Source: Microbacterium sp. T2.11-28 (lineage in GTDB: Bacteria > Actinomycetota > Actinomycetes > Actinomycetales > Microbacteriaceae). Taken from it: a stretch of 64,000 nt of DNA. Within the stretch, counting starts at the first letter, position 1. Every line of letters starts with the position of its first letter. A model generated the notes under the pieces. It ran no database searches, had not been told where the DNA came from, and was given only the letters and a program-made list of their open reading frames with translations. The stretch spans positions 372,001-436,000 of the forward strand of contig NZ_CATNHF010000001.1 in the NCBI RefSeq assembly GCF_950097975.1. The letters run 5' to 3'. Both the position numbers and the translations under genes were made by a program. Below are positions 53,964 to 62,804 of the stretch, piece by piece.

Positions 53964-54878
53964 TCAGGCGCGGAGCCACCGTCGGATCGCGAACCCGGCC
54001 GACGCCGCCGCCAGGACCAGCCCGATGACGATGAGCGCCGGGATCACGACCGCGGCGTCCCGCATGCCCACCCAGGAGGTGATGAAGTCCACACGGTCCC
54101 GCAGGTAGCCGTTCACGCCGAACTGGATGCCGGCGACGATGGCGATGCTCGCCAGTACCGATCCGATGAGCGCCGCGAACATGCCCTCGAGGATGAAGGG
54201 GGTCTGGATGAACCGGTTCGATGCGCCCACGAGTCGCATGATCCCGAGCTCCCGTCGCCGCGCGAAGGCCGAGAGGCGGATCGTGGTGGCGATGAGGAGC
54301 ACGGCGGCGATGAGCATCAGCACGGCGATGCCGACCGCGATGTAGGTGGCGACGGTGAGCGCGGAGAACAGCGGATCCAGGTACTGCATCTGGTTCTGCA
54401 CGCCGTCGACGCCCGCCATGCTGCGGAACGCCTCTTCGATCACGTCCGCGCGCGTCGGGTCGACGAGGTTGATCCGGAAGGCCTCGTTCATCTGATCCTC
54501 GGTCACGAACTCGGCGTAGTCCTCGCCGTAGAGGTCGAGCACCGCCTGGTACGCCTCTTCCCGCGACTCGAAGTCGTAGTCGCTGACCACCGACTGCAGC
54601 GCGGGACTGTCGAGCTTCTCCTGCACGGCGAGGATCTGATCGTCGCTGGCCACCCCGTCGGTGCAGTTCGGTCCCGACGAGATGGAGCTGCACAGGAACA
54701 CCGCCACCTGCGCGCGATCGACCCAGAAGTCGTGCATCTTGGCGATCTGCATCTGCATGAGCATCGCGGCGCCGACGAAGGTGAGCGAGACGAAGGTGAC
54801 GAGGATGACCGAGATCACCATCGACGCGTTGCGACGGAGCCCCAGGAGCGCCTCGCCCAGGATCAGGCCGATTCTCAC
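53964..54878 (-). CDS. ftsX: cell-division protein FtsX
   Basis: FtsX is the membrane half of the FtsEX complex that activates peptidoglycan hydrolases at the septum. The 304-residue protein has one N-terminal and three C-terminal membrane segments around a large outer loop (about 50-170). [15 protein letters not shown] in the cytoplasmic loop is the family motif. Its ATG overlaps the ftsE stop by ATGA. Confidence 0.96.
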   Translation of the reverse strand: MRIGLILGEALLGLRRNASMVISVILVTFVSLTFVGAAMLMQMQIAKMHDFWVDRAQVAVFLCSSISSGPNCTDGVASDDQILAVQEKLDSPALQSVVSDYDFESREEAYQAVLDLYGEDYAEFVTEDQMNEAFRINLVDPTRADVIEEAFRSMAGVDGVQNQMQYLDPLFSALTVATYIAVGIAVLMLIAAVLLIATTIRLSAFARRRELGIMRLVGASNRFIQTPFILEGMFAALIGSVLASIAIVAGIQFGVNGYLRDRVDFITSWVGMRDAAVVIPALIVIGLVLAAASAGFAIRRWLRA

Positions 54879-55924
54879 GAGGTCGGCCCCACTTCGTCGT
54901 CGTCCTCGTCGGCCAGGCCCAGGCGGTCGGCGGCGCCGAGCCCACCCAGTCCGAGCTCCTGCAGGTCGACCGCGGGCGCGGCGATCTGGATGGGCCGGGT
55001 CGAGGGCTCCGGCTCCGCCGGGGCGGGTGGTGTCGTCACCTCGGGCGTCACCGGCGCCTGATCGGCGGCAGGAGACGCCGCCACCGCCGCGGCCGCCGCG
55101 GAGGCCGCCGCCGCAGCAGCCGCTGCCGCCGCCGATGCGGGCTGGGCGGCGATCTCCCGCTGCAGCTGGAGCACCGCCGTGAGCGCCGCCGTGGCCGCCG
55201 CGCCTCTCTCCTCCTGCGGCGCGAGACTCGGGATCGCGGAGGTGTCGCCGTAACCGCCGTGGTGGTCGTCGCGCACCAGCACGCCGCCGCGCAGCTCGAT
55301 CACGCGCCGCTGCATCTCGTTCACGAATCCGGCCTCGTGGGTGGCCATCACCACCGTCGTACCGCCGGCATTGATGCGGCTGAGCAGCTGCATGATGTCG
55401 ACCGAGGTCGCGGGGTCGAGGTTTCCGGTCGGCTCGTCGGCTAGGAGGATCTGCGGGCGGTTGACGAGCGCGCGGGCGATGGCCACGCGCTGCTGCTCAC
55501 CGCCGGAGAGCTCATGCGGCAGCCGCTTGTCCTTGCCCTCGAGGCCGACGAGCGCCAGCACCTCGGGGACCGCCTGCTGGATGAACGCGCGCGACGAGCC
55601 GATGACCTGCAGTGTGAAGGCGACGTTCTGGAACACGGTCTTCCCCGGCAGCAGCCGGAAGTCCTGGAAGACCGACCCGATGTGGCGCCGGAAGTACGGC
55701 ACCTTGCGCGTGGACAGGGTCCGCAGGTCGCGGCCGAGCACGACCACGCGGCCGTCGCTCGGGCTGTCCTCCCGCAGGATCAGGCGCAGGCACGACGACT
55801 TGCCGGAGCCGGAGGCGCCGACGAGGAACACGAATTCTCCGCGCTGCACCTCGAAGCCGACGTCGTGCAGCGCCGGCTTGCTCGTCCCGCGGTAGCGCTT
55901 GGTGACGTTCTCGAACCGGATCAT
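54875..55924 (-). CDS. ftsE: cell-division ATP-binding protein FtsE with long C-terminal tail
   Basis: The first 220 residues are a standard ABC ATPase. Walker A is G-A-S-G-S-G-K-S-S (36-44), the signature L-S-G-G-E-Q-Q-R is near 140, and Walker B is [13 protein letters not shown]. FtsE normally ends there. This one continues for about 125 residues with a poly-Ala helix, a Pro/Glu stretch and an acidic end. Ala/Pro tails on FtsE occur in Microbacteriaceae relatives as far as I recall; their role is unknown. It may link FtsEX to another divisome protein. Confidence 0.95.
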   Translation of the reverse strand: MIRFENVTKRYRGTSKPALHDVGFEVQRGEFVFLVGASGSGKSSCLRLILREDSPSDGRVVVLGRDLRTLSTRKVPYFRRHIGSVFQDFRLLPGKTVFQNVAFTLQVIGSSRAFIQQAVPEVLALVGLEGKDKRLPHELSGGEQQRVAIARALVNRPQILLADEPTGNLDPATSVDIMQLLSRINAGGTTVVMATHEAGFVNEMQRRVIELRGGVLVRDDHHGGYGDTSAIPSLAPQEERGAAATAALTAVLQLQREIAAQPASAAAAAAAAAASAAAAAVAASPAADQAPVTPEVTTPPAPAEPEPSTRPIQIAAPAVDLQELGLGGLGAADRLGLADEDDDEVGPTS

Positions 55925-55981
55925 GACCCGTCGAGCCTAAGCGCGGCCGTTGCGGATGCCGGACGCGACACCCGCAACGCG

Positions 55982-56767
55982 TCAGGAAGGCTCGAGCACG
56001 CCGCGCACGATCGAGTCGCCGGAGTGCGCCTCGTCGCCGTCGTCGGGCTCCTGGGAGATGTCGACGACGCGGAACACCGCGGTGTCCACGTCGGCGGGGA
56101 TCTCGAACGTGCCGCTCCGGCCGTCGAGCACGCCGAGGCTCACGAGGTCGCTGCCGTCCTCGGTCAGCAGCCACACCTCACGGTGGCCGTCGGCGGGGAC
56201 GTCGGCGTCGAGCTCGACCACGACCCGCTCGGCTCCGGTCGGCTCGCGCTCGAGCGCCGCCGATCCCGAGGCTCCTGGGTGCGCGGGGAACGCGTCGAGC
56301 ACGGCGGTGGCCACATCGACGGGCCGCGGCACGACGAGGAGGGCGACGATCAGCACGACGGCGGCGGCGCCCACCAGCCCCGAGACGAGCAGGGCGGGGC
56401 GCAGGCGCCCCCGGCGCCGGCCGCGCGCGACGCGGTGGGCGCGACGCGGCGAGGAGCCCCCGATCGACGGGTTCTGCGCGGCAGGGGAAGCCGGCACCGA
56501 ATCGGGCGACGGAGCGGAGTCCGGCGCGGGGGCCGAGTCCGGCGCGGCGTCGTCGCGGATCTCCGCCGCGATGGCGTTCCACACCCGCGGGGCGGGAGAC
56601 ACCAGCTCCGAGACGGGAGCGCGCCGCGCCGTCTGCACCGTGCGCTCCAGCGCGGCGAGCTCGTCGCGGCACACGCTGCAGTCACGCAGGTGCTCGGCCT
56701 GCGCGGCGTCGAGCGCGAGCTCGCCGAGGGCGACCATGGCCAGGTCGTCGGGGTCAGTGTGCGACAT
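55982..56767 (-). CDS. anti-sigma factor with zinc-finger domain
   Basis: The 261-residue protein has an N-terminal zf-HC2/RskA-type motif H-L-R-D-C-S-V-C (His26, Cys30, Cys33). A Pro/Ser/Asp-rich linker, a membrane segment near 123-145 and an outer RskA-like C-terminal domain follow. It overlaps the sigma-factor gene by 14 bases and presumably holds that sigma factor inactive at the membrane until a signal triggers its cleavage. Confidence 0.9.
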   Translation of the reverse strand: MSHTDPDDLAMVALGELALDAAQAEHLRDCSVCRDELAALERTVQTARRAPVSELVSPAPRVWNAIAAEIRDDAAPDSAPAPDSAPSPDSVPASPAAQNPSIGGSSPRRAHRVARGRRRGRLRPALLVSGLVGAAAVVLIVALLVVPRPVDVATAVLDAFPAHPGASGSAALEREPTGAERVVVELDADVPADGHREVWLLTEDGSDLVSLGVLDGRSGTFEIPADVDTAVFRVVDISQEPDDGDEAHSGDSIVRGVLEPS

Positions 56768-57347
56768 GGCTGCCCTCCAATCTCGTTCTCATGCGCTGCA
56801 GACTTCGTCTCAGGTGACTCTTCACGGTACCCAGTGGCATCCCGAGTCTCTCGGCGATTTGGGTGTGGGTCAGGTCGTCGTAGAAGGCGAGCCGGATGAC
56901 GACCTGGGCGTCCGGCTCCAGTCTGTCGATCTCGTGGGCGACCATCACCGCCTCGGTGGGATCGGCGGCCTCCTGCACCGCAGGCTCGACGCTGCCCTTC
57001 AGCGCGTCGATGACCCGGTGCTCCTTGGCACGGGCCCGGTGCGCGTCGGCGATGCGGCGACGGGCGATCGCGACCAGCCACGTGGCCAGCGACGCCTTGG
57101 ACGGATCGAAGCCGGCCCGGGATCGCCACGCCGACACGAAGGTCCACTGCGTGACGTCCTCCGCCTCGCTCACATCGCCCAACGACCGCAGCGCGATCGT
57201 GTACACCAGTCGCGACCAACGGTCGTAGACCGCCTTGAGCACCGCCTCGTCCGCCTGCGCGAACGCCAGATCGAGGTGCCTCTCCTCCGCGTCGTCGATG
57301 ACGCACTCCTCTCCGAGCTGCGGGATCGCGATGGTCATCGGACTCAC
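56754..57347 (-). CDS. ECF sigma factor (SigK-like)
   Basis: The 197-residue protein shows region 2 (Y-D-R-W-S-R-L-V-Y-T-I-A-L and A-E-D-V-T-Q-W-T-F-V-S-A-W-R) and region 4 (L-E-P-D-A-Q-V-V-I-R-L-A-F-Y-D-D-L-T-H-T-Q-I-A-E). The set resembles the SigK/RskA class. Start GTG 57347 overlaps the sortase stop by GTGA; ATG 57338 is the alternative. The order DUF4397 - sortase - sigma - anti-sigma suggests that it drives these surface-protein genes. Confidence 0.9.
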   Translation of the reverse strand: MSPMTIAIPQLGEECVIDDAEERHLDLAFAQADEAVLKAVYDRWSRLVYTIALRSLGDVSEAEDVTQWTFVSAWRSRAGFDPSKASLATWLVAIARRRIADAHRARAKEHRVIDALKGSVEPAVQEAADPTEAVMVAHEIDRLEPDAQVVIRLAFYDDLTHTQIAERLGMPLGTVKSHLRRSLQRMRTRLEGSHVAH

Positions 57348-57997
57348 CCCGCCGGGTGGGCGACCGCGACCACATTGTCACTGTACGACCTCGTGGCCTC
57401 GTCGAACGACCCGCCGCACGTGATGATGACGAGCGCCGGCTCGCCGGTCCGCGCGAAGAACTCGTCGACGGGGAGCTTCGCCCGCGGGATGTAGTCCACG
57501 GTGGCCACCACGAACCGCGAGGTCTCGCCCTCGGCGTCGCGCACCGTGATCTCGTCGCCCGCTTCGAGCTCGCGCAACCGCGCGAGCGGACCGATACCCC
57601 GCACGCGCGAGTCCACGTGCGCCGCGACCACCGCCGACCCCTCCGGCGCTCCGGGAACCGGGCCGTAGCGGTACCAGCCCGCCACCGCCGGGTTCTCCGG
57701 GATCTCCATCGAGCCGTCGCGCTGCACCCCCACGGGGTCCACCGGGAGAGTCGCGTCGATCGCGGGGATAGCGATCCGCACGGGCTCCGGATCGGGAGCC
57801 GCCACCGGGGGCGGCGTCGCCTTCGTCACCGGCACGTCGACCACGGCCGTCGGGGCCGGCGCCGCGGTGGCGGGGGGCGTGGCGCGCTCCCCCTCGGCCA
57901 TCCCGTCTCCGGGAGCCGAGGGGGAGCACGCGGTCAGCAGCGACGCGGTCACGACGGCCCAGACGGCGGCCGCCACGGATGTGCCGCGCCGCATCAT
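57344..57997 (-). CDS. class E/F-type sortase, lipid-anchored
   Basis: The 217-residue protein carries a sortase domain. The catalytic His is in V-V-A-A-H-V-D-S, the Cys in V-I-I-T-C-G-G-S-F, and the Arg in T-R-S-Y-S-D-N-V-V. The N-terminus has a lipobox (L-L-T-A-C-S), so the enzyme is probably a lipoprotein rather than a transmembrane one. Sortases join surface proteins to cell wall or pilins to each other. The adjacent DUF4397 protein lacks a standard LPxTG signal, so the substrate is unclear. ATG 57997 overlaps the upstream stop (TGATG). Confidence 0.87.
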   Translation of the reverse strand: MMRRGTSVAAAVWAVVTASLLTACSPSAPGDGMAEGERATPPATAAPAPTAVVDVPVTKATPPPVAAPDPEPVRIAIPAIDATLPVDPVGVQRDGSMEIPENPAVAGWYRYGPVPGAPEGSAVVAAHVDSRVRGIGPLARLRELEAGDEITVRDAEGETSRFVVATVDYIPRAKLPVDEFFARTGEPALVIITCGGSFDEATRSYSDNVVAVAHPAG

Positions 57998-58821
57998 CAG
58001 CTGCGCTGCGCGGCGACGCGACGGACGACGAGGACCGAGGCGAGACCGAGGAGCAGGAGGCCGCCGGCCACCACGCCGATCGGCGCCCACGATCCGCGGT
58101 CCTCCGCAGCGAGACCGGCCGAGCCGGTGTTCACGCCGTCAGGGTCGGAGTGCAGGCCCTCGACGGTCTGCACGGCGAGGGCGAGGTTCTCGTCCTCGGC
58201 GCTGCCCCACGCGTACACGATGGTGAGCGTGCCGTCGGCGATCTCCACGTCTGTCGGTCCGAGCACCGGGTCGGTCGTTCCCGCCAGCGCGACCGCGGCC
58301 GACACGGTGCCGGCGGCGAGGTCGAGCGTCGCCTCGTCGGGGTTCTCCAGCCCCTCGACGACGGCGTCGCCACCCGCCAGGATGTCGACGGCGGGGGCGG
58401 CCGCCACGTGACGGACGGTCAGTCGTCCCTCGCCGGCGGCGGTCTCGGAGGTGTCGTTCGTGAAGAGCGTCGCCGTGGGCTCGCCCGCGTCGGTGAGGTG
58501 CGCGGCCGCCGTGTACGACATACCGCCCTCGAGCGTGAGGCTGACCGGTCCCAGCACCGGGTCGGAGTCGTCGGCGGCGTCCGTGGCCGTCAGGGCGACG
58601 TCGTAGTCGCCGGCCGGGAGCTCGAGCGGTCCGGCGAGGTCCCCGGGCTGGAAGTCGTCGAGAGTGAGATCCCCGTTGACATAGACGTCGACGGGGGTGT
58701 CGGGGATGCCGTGCAGCACCGACAGGGTGGCGTCTTCAGAGGTCGCGGCGTTCGCCGGTCCCGCGACGGTGACCGCCGCGAGCCCCGCGATGGCGAGGCC
58801 GACCAAGATCCTGGATCGCAT
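57997..58821 (-). CDS. secreted DUF4397 surface protein with C-terminal membrane anchor
   Basis: The 274-residue protein has a signal peptide (cleavage near A-N-A-A) and two DUF4397-type immunoglobulin-like domains with V-L-H-G-I-P-D-T-P-V-D-V-Y and V-R-H-V-A-A-A-P-A-V-D-I. A C-terminal membrane segment with an R-R-V-A-A-Q-R-S tail follows. No L-P-x-T-G is visible before the anchor. It is first in the sortase/sigma/anti-sigma run, and AAGGAG precedes its ATG. A wall-associated structural role is inferred. Confidence 0.88.
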   Translation of the reverse strand: MRSRILVGLAIAGLAAVTVAGPANAATSEDATLSVLHGIPDTPVDVYVNGDLTLDDFQPGDLAGPLELPAGDYDVALTATDAADDSDPVLGPVSLTLEGGMSYTAAAHLTDAGEPTATLFTNDTSETAAGEGRLTVRHVAAAPAVDILAGGDAVVEGLENPDEATLDLAAGTVSAAVALAGTTDPVLGPTDVEIADGTLTIVYAWGSAEDENLALAVQTVEGLHSDPDGVNTGSAGLAAEDRGSWAPIGVVAGGLLLLGLASVLVVRRVAAQRS

Positions 58822-58937
58822 GTCGTTCTCCTTCCGTGCGGCGCGCGTATCGCGCCGTCATGGAGGTATTCGCACGAATGCGCGCAGGCGGATGCAGCGG
58901 TGGGGAGAACTTTTCCGGGGTGGTCCGGCAGCGCGAC

Positions 58938-60047
58938 TCAGTCGTCGTCTTTGCGCTTGCGCCAGCGGATGCCGGCCGCGATGAGGCCGTCGAGGTCGCC
59001 GTCGAAGACCGAGGCGGGGTTGCCGACCTCGTAGCCGGTGCGGAGGTCCTTGACGAGCTGCTGGCCGTAGAGGAAGTACGAGCGCATCTGGTCGCCCCAG
59101 CTGGCGGTGATCACACCGGCCAGCTCCTTCTTCTTGGCGGCCTCCTCTTCCTTCTGCAGAAGCATGAGGCGCGTCTGGAGCACCCGCATCGCGGCGGCGC
59201 GGTTCTGGATCTGGCTCTTCTCGTTCTGCATCGAGACGACGATCCCCGTCGGGATGTGCGTGATGCGGACCGCCGAGTCGGTGGTGTTGACCGACTGGCC
59301 GCCGGGCCCCGAGGAGCGGAAGACGTCGACGCGGATGTCGCCTTCGGGGACCTCCACCTCCTGGGCCTCCTCCATGACGGGGATGACCTCGACGGCGGCG
59401 AAGCTCGTCTGCCGCTTGTCGGCCGAGCCGAACGGGCTGATGCGGGCGAGACGGTGCGTGCCGGCCTCGACCGACAGCGTGCCGTAGGCGTAGGGGGCGT
59501 CGACCTCGAAGGTGGCCGACTTGATGCCGGCGCCCTCCGCGTAGGACGTGTCCATGACCTTCACGGGGTACTTGTGGCGCTCGGCCCAGCGCAGGTACAT
59601 GCGCAGGAGCATGTCGGCGAAGTCGGTGGCGTCGTCGCCGCCGGCGCCGGAGCGGATCGTGACGACGGCGGAGCGCGCGTCGTACTCGCCGTCGAGGAGG
59701 GTCTGCACCTCGAGCTGCCCGATGGCATCCTGGAGGTTGGCGAGCTCGGTGCGCGCCTCGGCGGCGGAGTCCTCGTCCTCCATCTCGTTGGCGAGCTCGA
59801 TGAGCACCTCGAGGTCGTCGAGCCGCTGCCCGATGTCGTTCACGCGCTTGAGCTCCGACTGACGGTGGCTGAGCGCGCTCGTCACCTTCTGCGCCTTCTC
59901 GGGGTCGTCCCACAGGTCGGGGGCGCCGGCCTCGTCGGAGAGTCGCTCGATCTCCGTGCGGAGGCCGTCGACGTCGACCACCGCCTGGATGTCGGCGAAG
60001 GTGGAGCGGAGGGCCTGGATGTCGGCGGACAGATCGAGTTCGAGCAT
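58938..60047 (-). CDS. prfB: peptide chain release factor 2
   Basis: RF2 ends translation at UGA and UAA. The 369-residue protein has the stop-recognition tripeptide S-P-F (204-206) and the catalytic G-G-Q (249-251). It reads in one frame from ATG 60047, so the programmed +1 frameshift of E. coli prfB is absent. In many actinobacteria prfB directly precedes ftsE. Here about 3 kb with a sigma/sortase module lies between. Confidence 0.96.
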   Translation of the reverse strand: MLELDLSADIQALRSTFADIQAVVDVDGLRTEIERLSDEAGAPDLWDDPEKAQKVTSALSHRQSELKRVNDIGQRLDDLEVLIELANEMEDEDSAAEARTELANLQDAIGQLEVQTLLDGEYDARSAVVTIRSGAGGDDATDFADMLLRMYLRWAERHKYPVKVMDTSYAEGAGIKSATFEVDAPYAYGTLSVEAGTHRLARISPFGSADKRQTSFAAVEVIPVMEEAQEVEVPEGDIRVDVFRSSGPGGQSVNTTDSAVRITHIPTGIVVSMQNEKSQIQNRAAAMRVLQTRLMLLQKEEEAAKKKELAGVITASWGDQMRSYFLYGQQLVKDLRTGYEVGNPASVFDGDLDGLIAAGIRWRKRKDDD

Positions 60048-60072
60048 GGCACCCCCAGACTAACGTGGAAGG

Positions 60073-61389
60073 GTGACCCCGGATGCCTCCTCCGCGCCCG
60101 CCGAGGAGCCGATCGGGCGGATCCTGTGGCGGCTCGCCCCCATGATCTACGGACCGACGGTCCTCTTCGCCCTCGGCGAGGGCGCCGTCATCCCGCTCCT
60201 GCCCGTGCTGGCCTCCGCCCTCGGCGCCGACGTCCCGACCGCCGCGCTCGTGGCGGCCGCGCTCGTCGTCGGGCAGCTCTGCGGCAACCTGCCCGCCGGC
60301 TGGGCGGTCGCCCGGATCGGCGAGCGCGTCACCATGGCGATCGGCGGCGGGGTCGCCCTCGCCGGCACCGCCGGACTCGTCTGGGCGCCGAGCCTCGGCG
60401 TGCTCGCGGCCTCCGTCTTCGTCATCGGGCTGAGCGCCGCGGCCTTCGGGCTGGCGCGGCACTCGTTCATGACGACGCGAGTGCCTCTCGCCTTCCGCGC
60501 GCGGTCGCTGTCACTGCTGGGCGGCACGTTCCGACTCGGCATGTTCGTCGGTCCGTTCGTCGCCGCCGCGCTCATCGGACTGTTCGGGGATCCGCACGCC
60601 ACGATCTGGTTCTTCGGGTTGTGTCTCGTCGCCGCCGTGCTGCTCGTGCTCCTGGGTCCCGATCCCGAGGTCGAGGCGGCGGTCGCCACGACGCGCGCCG
60701 CCGGCCGCCGCGGCCGCAATGGCTCCGGCGACGACGTGGAGGACACCGGCGAGGCCGTCACCGGCGCCGTTCCCACGCGTCGCGATCCCGGCACCGGCGT
60801 CATCCGCACGATGTGGCGCCACCGCGGGGTGCTGGCGCGCCTCGGCGTCGCCGCCGCGTCGCTGTCGGCCGTGCGCTCGGCCCGACAGGTCGTGCTGCCG
60901 CTGTGGGGTGTGTCGATCGGGCTCGACGCACAGACCATCGCCCTCGTCGTCGGCGTGTCGGGGGCCATTGATTTCGCCCTGTTCTATGCGAGCGGGCAGG
61001 TGATGGACCGGTTCGGGCGCCTGTGGGCGGCTCTTCCCGCCATGCTCCTCATGGGGCTCGGATTCGTCGCGCTGTCGTTCACGCACGACGGCGATCAGGC
61101 GGCCATGTGGTTCGCCCTCTTCGCCGCGGTGCTCGGTGTCGGCAACGGCCTGTCGAGCGGCATCCTGCTGACGCTCGGCGCCGACGCCGCCCCCCAGTCC
61201 GACCCGGCCGCCTTCCTCGGCTCGTGGCGAACGCTGACGGATGCCGGTGGGGCCATCGCCCCGCTGATGGTGTCGGCCGTCGCCGCCGCCTTCTCGCTGT
61301 CGATCGCGACGGGGCTGATGGGCGCGGTCGGACTGCTGGGCGCCGCCGCGTTCGCACGGTGGGTGCCGCGGTTCGTGCCACGTCGGTGA
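60073..61389 (+). CDS. MFS transporter
   Basis: The 438-residue protein has about 12 hydrophobic segments. A long charged loop (about 200-250) divides the halves, and A-R-I-G-E-R-V follows helix 2. The start is GTG at 60073 with GGAAGG directly before it. It diverges from prfB. It resembles DHA1-type exporters, but no regulator is adjacent and the substrate is unknown. Confidence 0.87.
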   Translation: MTPDASSAPAEEPIGRILWRLAPMIYGPTVLFALGEGAVIPLLPVLASALGADVPTAALVAAALVVGQLCGNLPAGWAVARIGERVTMAIGGGVALAGTAGLVWAPSLGVLAASVFVIGLSAAAFGLARHSFMTTRVPLAFRARSLSLLGGTFRLGMFVGPFVAAALIGLFGDPHATIWFFGLCLVAAVLLVLLGPDPEVEAAVATTRAAGRRGRNGSGDDVEDTGEAVTGAVPTRRDPGTGVIRTMWRHRGVLARLGVAAASLSAVRSARQVVLPLWGVSIGLDAQTIALVVGVSGAIDFALFYASGQVMDRFGRLWAALPAMLLMGLGFVALSFTHDGDQAAMWFALFAAVLGVGNGLSSGILLTLGADAAPQSDPAAFLGSWRTLTDAGGAIAPLMVSAVAAAFSLSIATGLMGAVGLLGAAAFARWVPRFVPRR

Positions 61390-61399
61390 GCAGCGGCGG

Positions 61400-61852
61400 T
61401 CAGCCGAGCGCGGTGCGCGTCGTGGCGGTCGCATCGATGGTGACGCCGTCGGGCACGAAGAGGCTCAACACCGGCGGGCGCCATCGCAGCCTCACCGTCA
61501 CGCGCGCGGAGGTGCCGTCCGGCGCGGACGCCGAGACGAGCTCCACTCCCCCGAACTCGTTGAGCAGTGCGGCGGCCTGACGTCGCACCTCCGCGTCGGT
61601 CAGCCGAGCGGCGGCGGTGCCGTCTACCACTTCGACCTCGAATCCGTCCGCTCCCGCCAGCGCCGCCGCATCGGCCGCGGCGTCTGCGCGCTTGTGCGCG
61701 AGATAGAGGCTTGTGGCGTCGGCGCAGACGAGGATGAGCGCCAGCGCGAGGACCGCGAAGCCGATGGTGAGAAGCATCGCCGTGCCGCTGTCGTCGGTGG
61801 CCCCCGCCGACCTCGGCTCCGCCGGTCTCGACTGCGCGGACGGGACGTTCAC
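61400..61852 (-). CDS. TadG-like pilus-assembly protein
   Basis: The 150-residue protein has a hydrophobic N-terminal segment (about 25-47) after a short basic/Pro-rich head, then A-H-K-R-A-D-A-A-A-D-A-A-A-L-A-G-A. This is the helix typical of Tad pilus minor proteins (helicase/secretion neighbourhood TadE-like group). GTG 61852 overlaps the upstream TadE stop (GTGA); ATG 61864 would add four residues. It ends the tad run. Confidence 0.78.
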   Translation of the reverse strand: MNVPSAQSRPAEPRSAGATDDSGTAMLLTIGFAVLALALILVCADATSLYLAHKRADAAADAAALAGADGFEVEVVDGTAAARLTDAEVRRQAAALLNEFGGVELVSASAPDGTSARVTVRLRWRPPVLSLFVPDGVTIDATATTRTALG

Positions 61853-62298
61853 TGCCCGCCCCATCCGCGTGACACCCGCTGCACTCCGGTGGCCTCCACG
61901 GTCACCCTCGCGCGATCCTCGAGGTCGAGGACGGCGGGCACGAGCGGGAGCGGGACGTCGACCGTCACCGTCACGCGGATGAGAGCGCCCGCCGCAGGAC
62001 ACGGCGTCACGGGTTCACAGCGCACATCCATGTCGACCGACTCCGCCTCCCAGCCGTTCTGGGTGATGAGGCTCCCGAGGATGTCGTCGATGCGTCCCTC
62101 TGCCTCCGCATCGTCGTTCGCCGTCGCGATGGCGCGCGCCAAATGCCGTGACGCGCTGTCAGCCGCCATCGCCCCGCTCTGGATCTGTCCGAGGGCAATC
62201 ACCAGGTAGACGAGCGGGACCAGGAGCACCAGCCCGACGAGGAGGAACTCGATGGCTGCGGATCCGTCTTCGTCACTCCAGACTCTCGAGCGGTGCAC
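61849..62298 (-). CDS. TadE-family pseudopilin
   Basis: The 149-residue protein begins V-H-R-S-R-V-W-S-D-E-D-G-S-A-A-I-E-F-L-L-V, the classic TadE N-terminus with G-S-A-A-I-E-F before the membrane helix. GTG 62298 has GGAGG 9 bases before it. Two Cys (R-C-E-P and P-C-P) in the outer domain may form a disulfide. TadE proteins are minor components of Flp/Tad adhesive pili. It overlaps the previous tad gene by 26 bases. Confidence 0.88.
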   Translation of the reverse strand: MHRSRVWSDEDGSAAIEFLLVGLVLLVPLVYLVIALGQIQSGAMAADSASRHLARAIATANDDAEAEGRIDDILGSLITQNGWEAESVDMDVRCEPVTPCPAAGALIRVTVTVDVPLPLVPAVLDLEDRARVTVEATGVQRVSRGWGGQ

Positions 62299-62662
62299 GT
62301 GCCGTCACCTCCCATCCCTCGGGTATCCCGAAGAGTCCGATGATCGGAAGGCGGGTGGTGACGCGGACCTCCACGACAGCGGTGCCCCCTCGGCCCACCA
62401 GGCGTGCCGTCGCAGAGTCGACGAATCCGTCGCCGACGGCACGCTCGAGGATCGCGCGTGCACGTGCGGCTCCTTCGGCGGTCTGGACGTCGGCCAGCGC
62501 GGCGAAGTACGCGCCCTCGACCGCGGCATCCTGCGTGAGGTTTCGCAGATAGACCGCCACCGCGAGCTGAAGCACACCCAGCGTCAGCGCTGTGAGCACG
62601 ATGCTCACGAGCAGGAACTCGACAGCGCTCGAACCGCGGTCGTCTCTCAGCAGACCGCGCAC
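62273..62662 (-). CDS. second TadE-family pseudopilin
   Basis: The 129-residue protein has the same N-terminal pattern (L-L-R-D-D-R-G-S-S-A-V-E-F-L-L-V) and one membrane helix, then a short outer domain. The start is GTG at 62662. It lies between the Flp-like remnant and the other TadE gene. Confidence 0.88.
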   Translation of the reverse strand: MRGLLRDDRGSSAVEFLLVSIVLTALTLGVLQLAVAVYLRNLTQDAAVEGAYFAALADVQTAEGAARARAILERAVGDGFVDSATARLVGRGGTAVVEVRVTTRLPIIGLFGIPEGWEVTARAPLESLE

Positions 62663-62669
62663 CGGTGGT

Positions 62670-62792
62670 TCAGAACCCCGACACGCGACTGATCGCCTGC
62701 TCGAACAGCTGCGCGAGCGCCGGTCCCGCCAGAGCCCAGATCGCGACGACCAGCCCCGCCGTCATGAGCGTCACGAGCACCCAGCTCCGCAT
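62670..62792 (-). pseudogene. Flp/DUF4244-like pilin remnant, 5' end replaced
   Basis: The 40-codon frame M-R-S-W-V-L-V-T-L-M-T-A-G through I-S-R-V-S-G-F looks like the hydrophobic C-terminal half of a DUF4244/Flp-like small pilin. That family should begin with an acidic/Gly segment and A-x-Y-A before the helix, which is missing. Only 12 bases separate its ATG from the oppositely oriented integrase ATG. The simplest reading is that an integration event cut off the 5' end. It could still be expressed if the junction supplies a promoter. Confidence 0.6.
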
Positions 62793-62804
62793 AGACTGAC
62801 ACCT
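62793..62804. other. probable attachment junction (attL) of the integrative element
   Basis: Here the minus-strand tad cluster ends and the plus-strand integrase begins. Codon use changes at the same place toward A/T-ending codons. Serine integrases commonly lie right beside their attachment site. The exact core dinucleotide cannot be fixed without the right end. TAGACT at 62791-62796 could be a -10 box for a leaderless integrase transcript. Confidence 0.5.

Noticed and set aside
58938-60047. Programmed frameshift in prfB
   Set aside because: The gene reads in one frame from ATG to stop with no internal in-frame TGA.
53426-60047. The sigma/sortase block as a mobile island
   Set aside because: Codon use matches the flanks, and there are no transposase, integrase or flanking repeats; it is better read as a lineage-specific arrangement.
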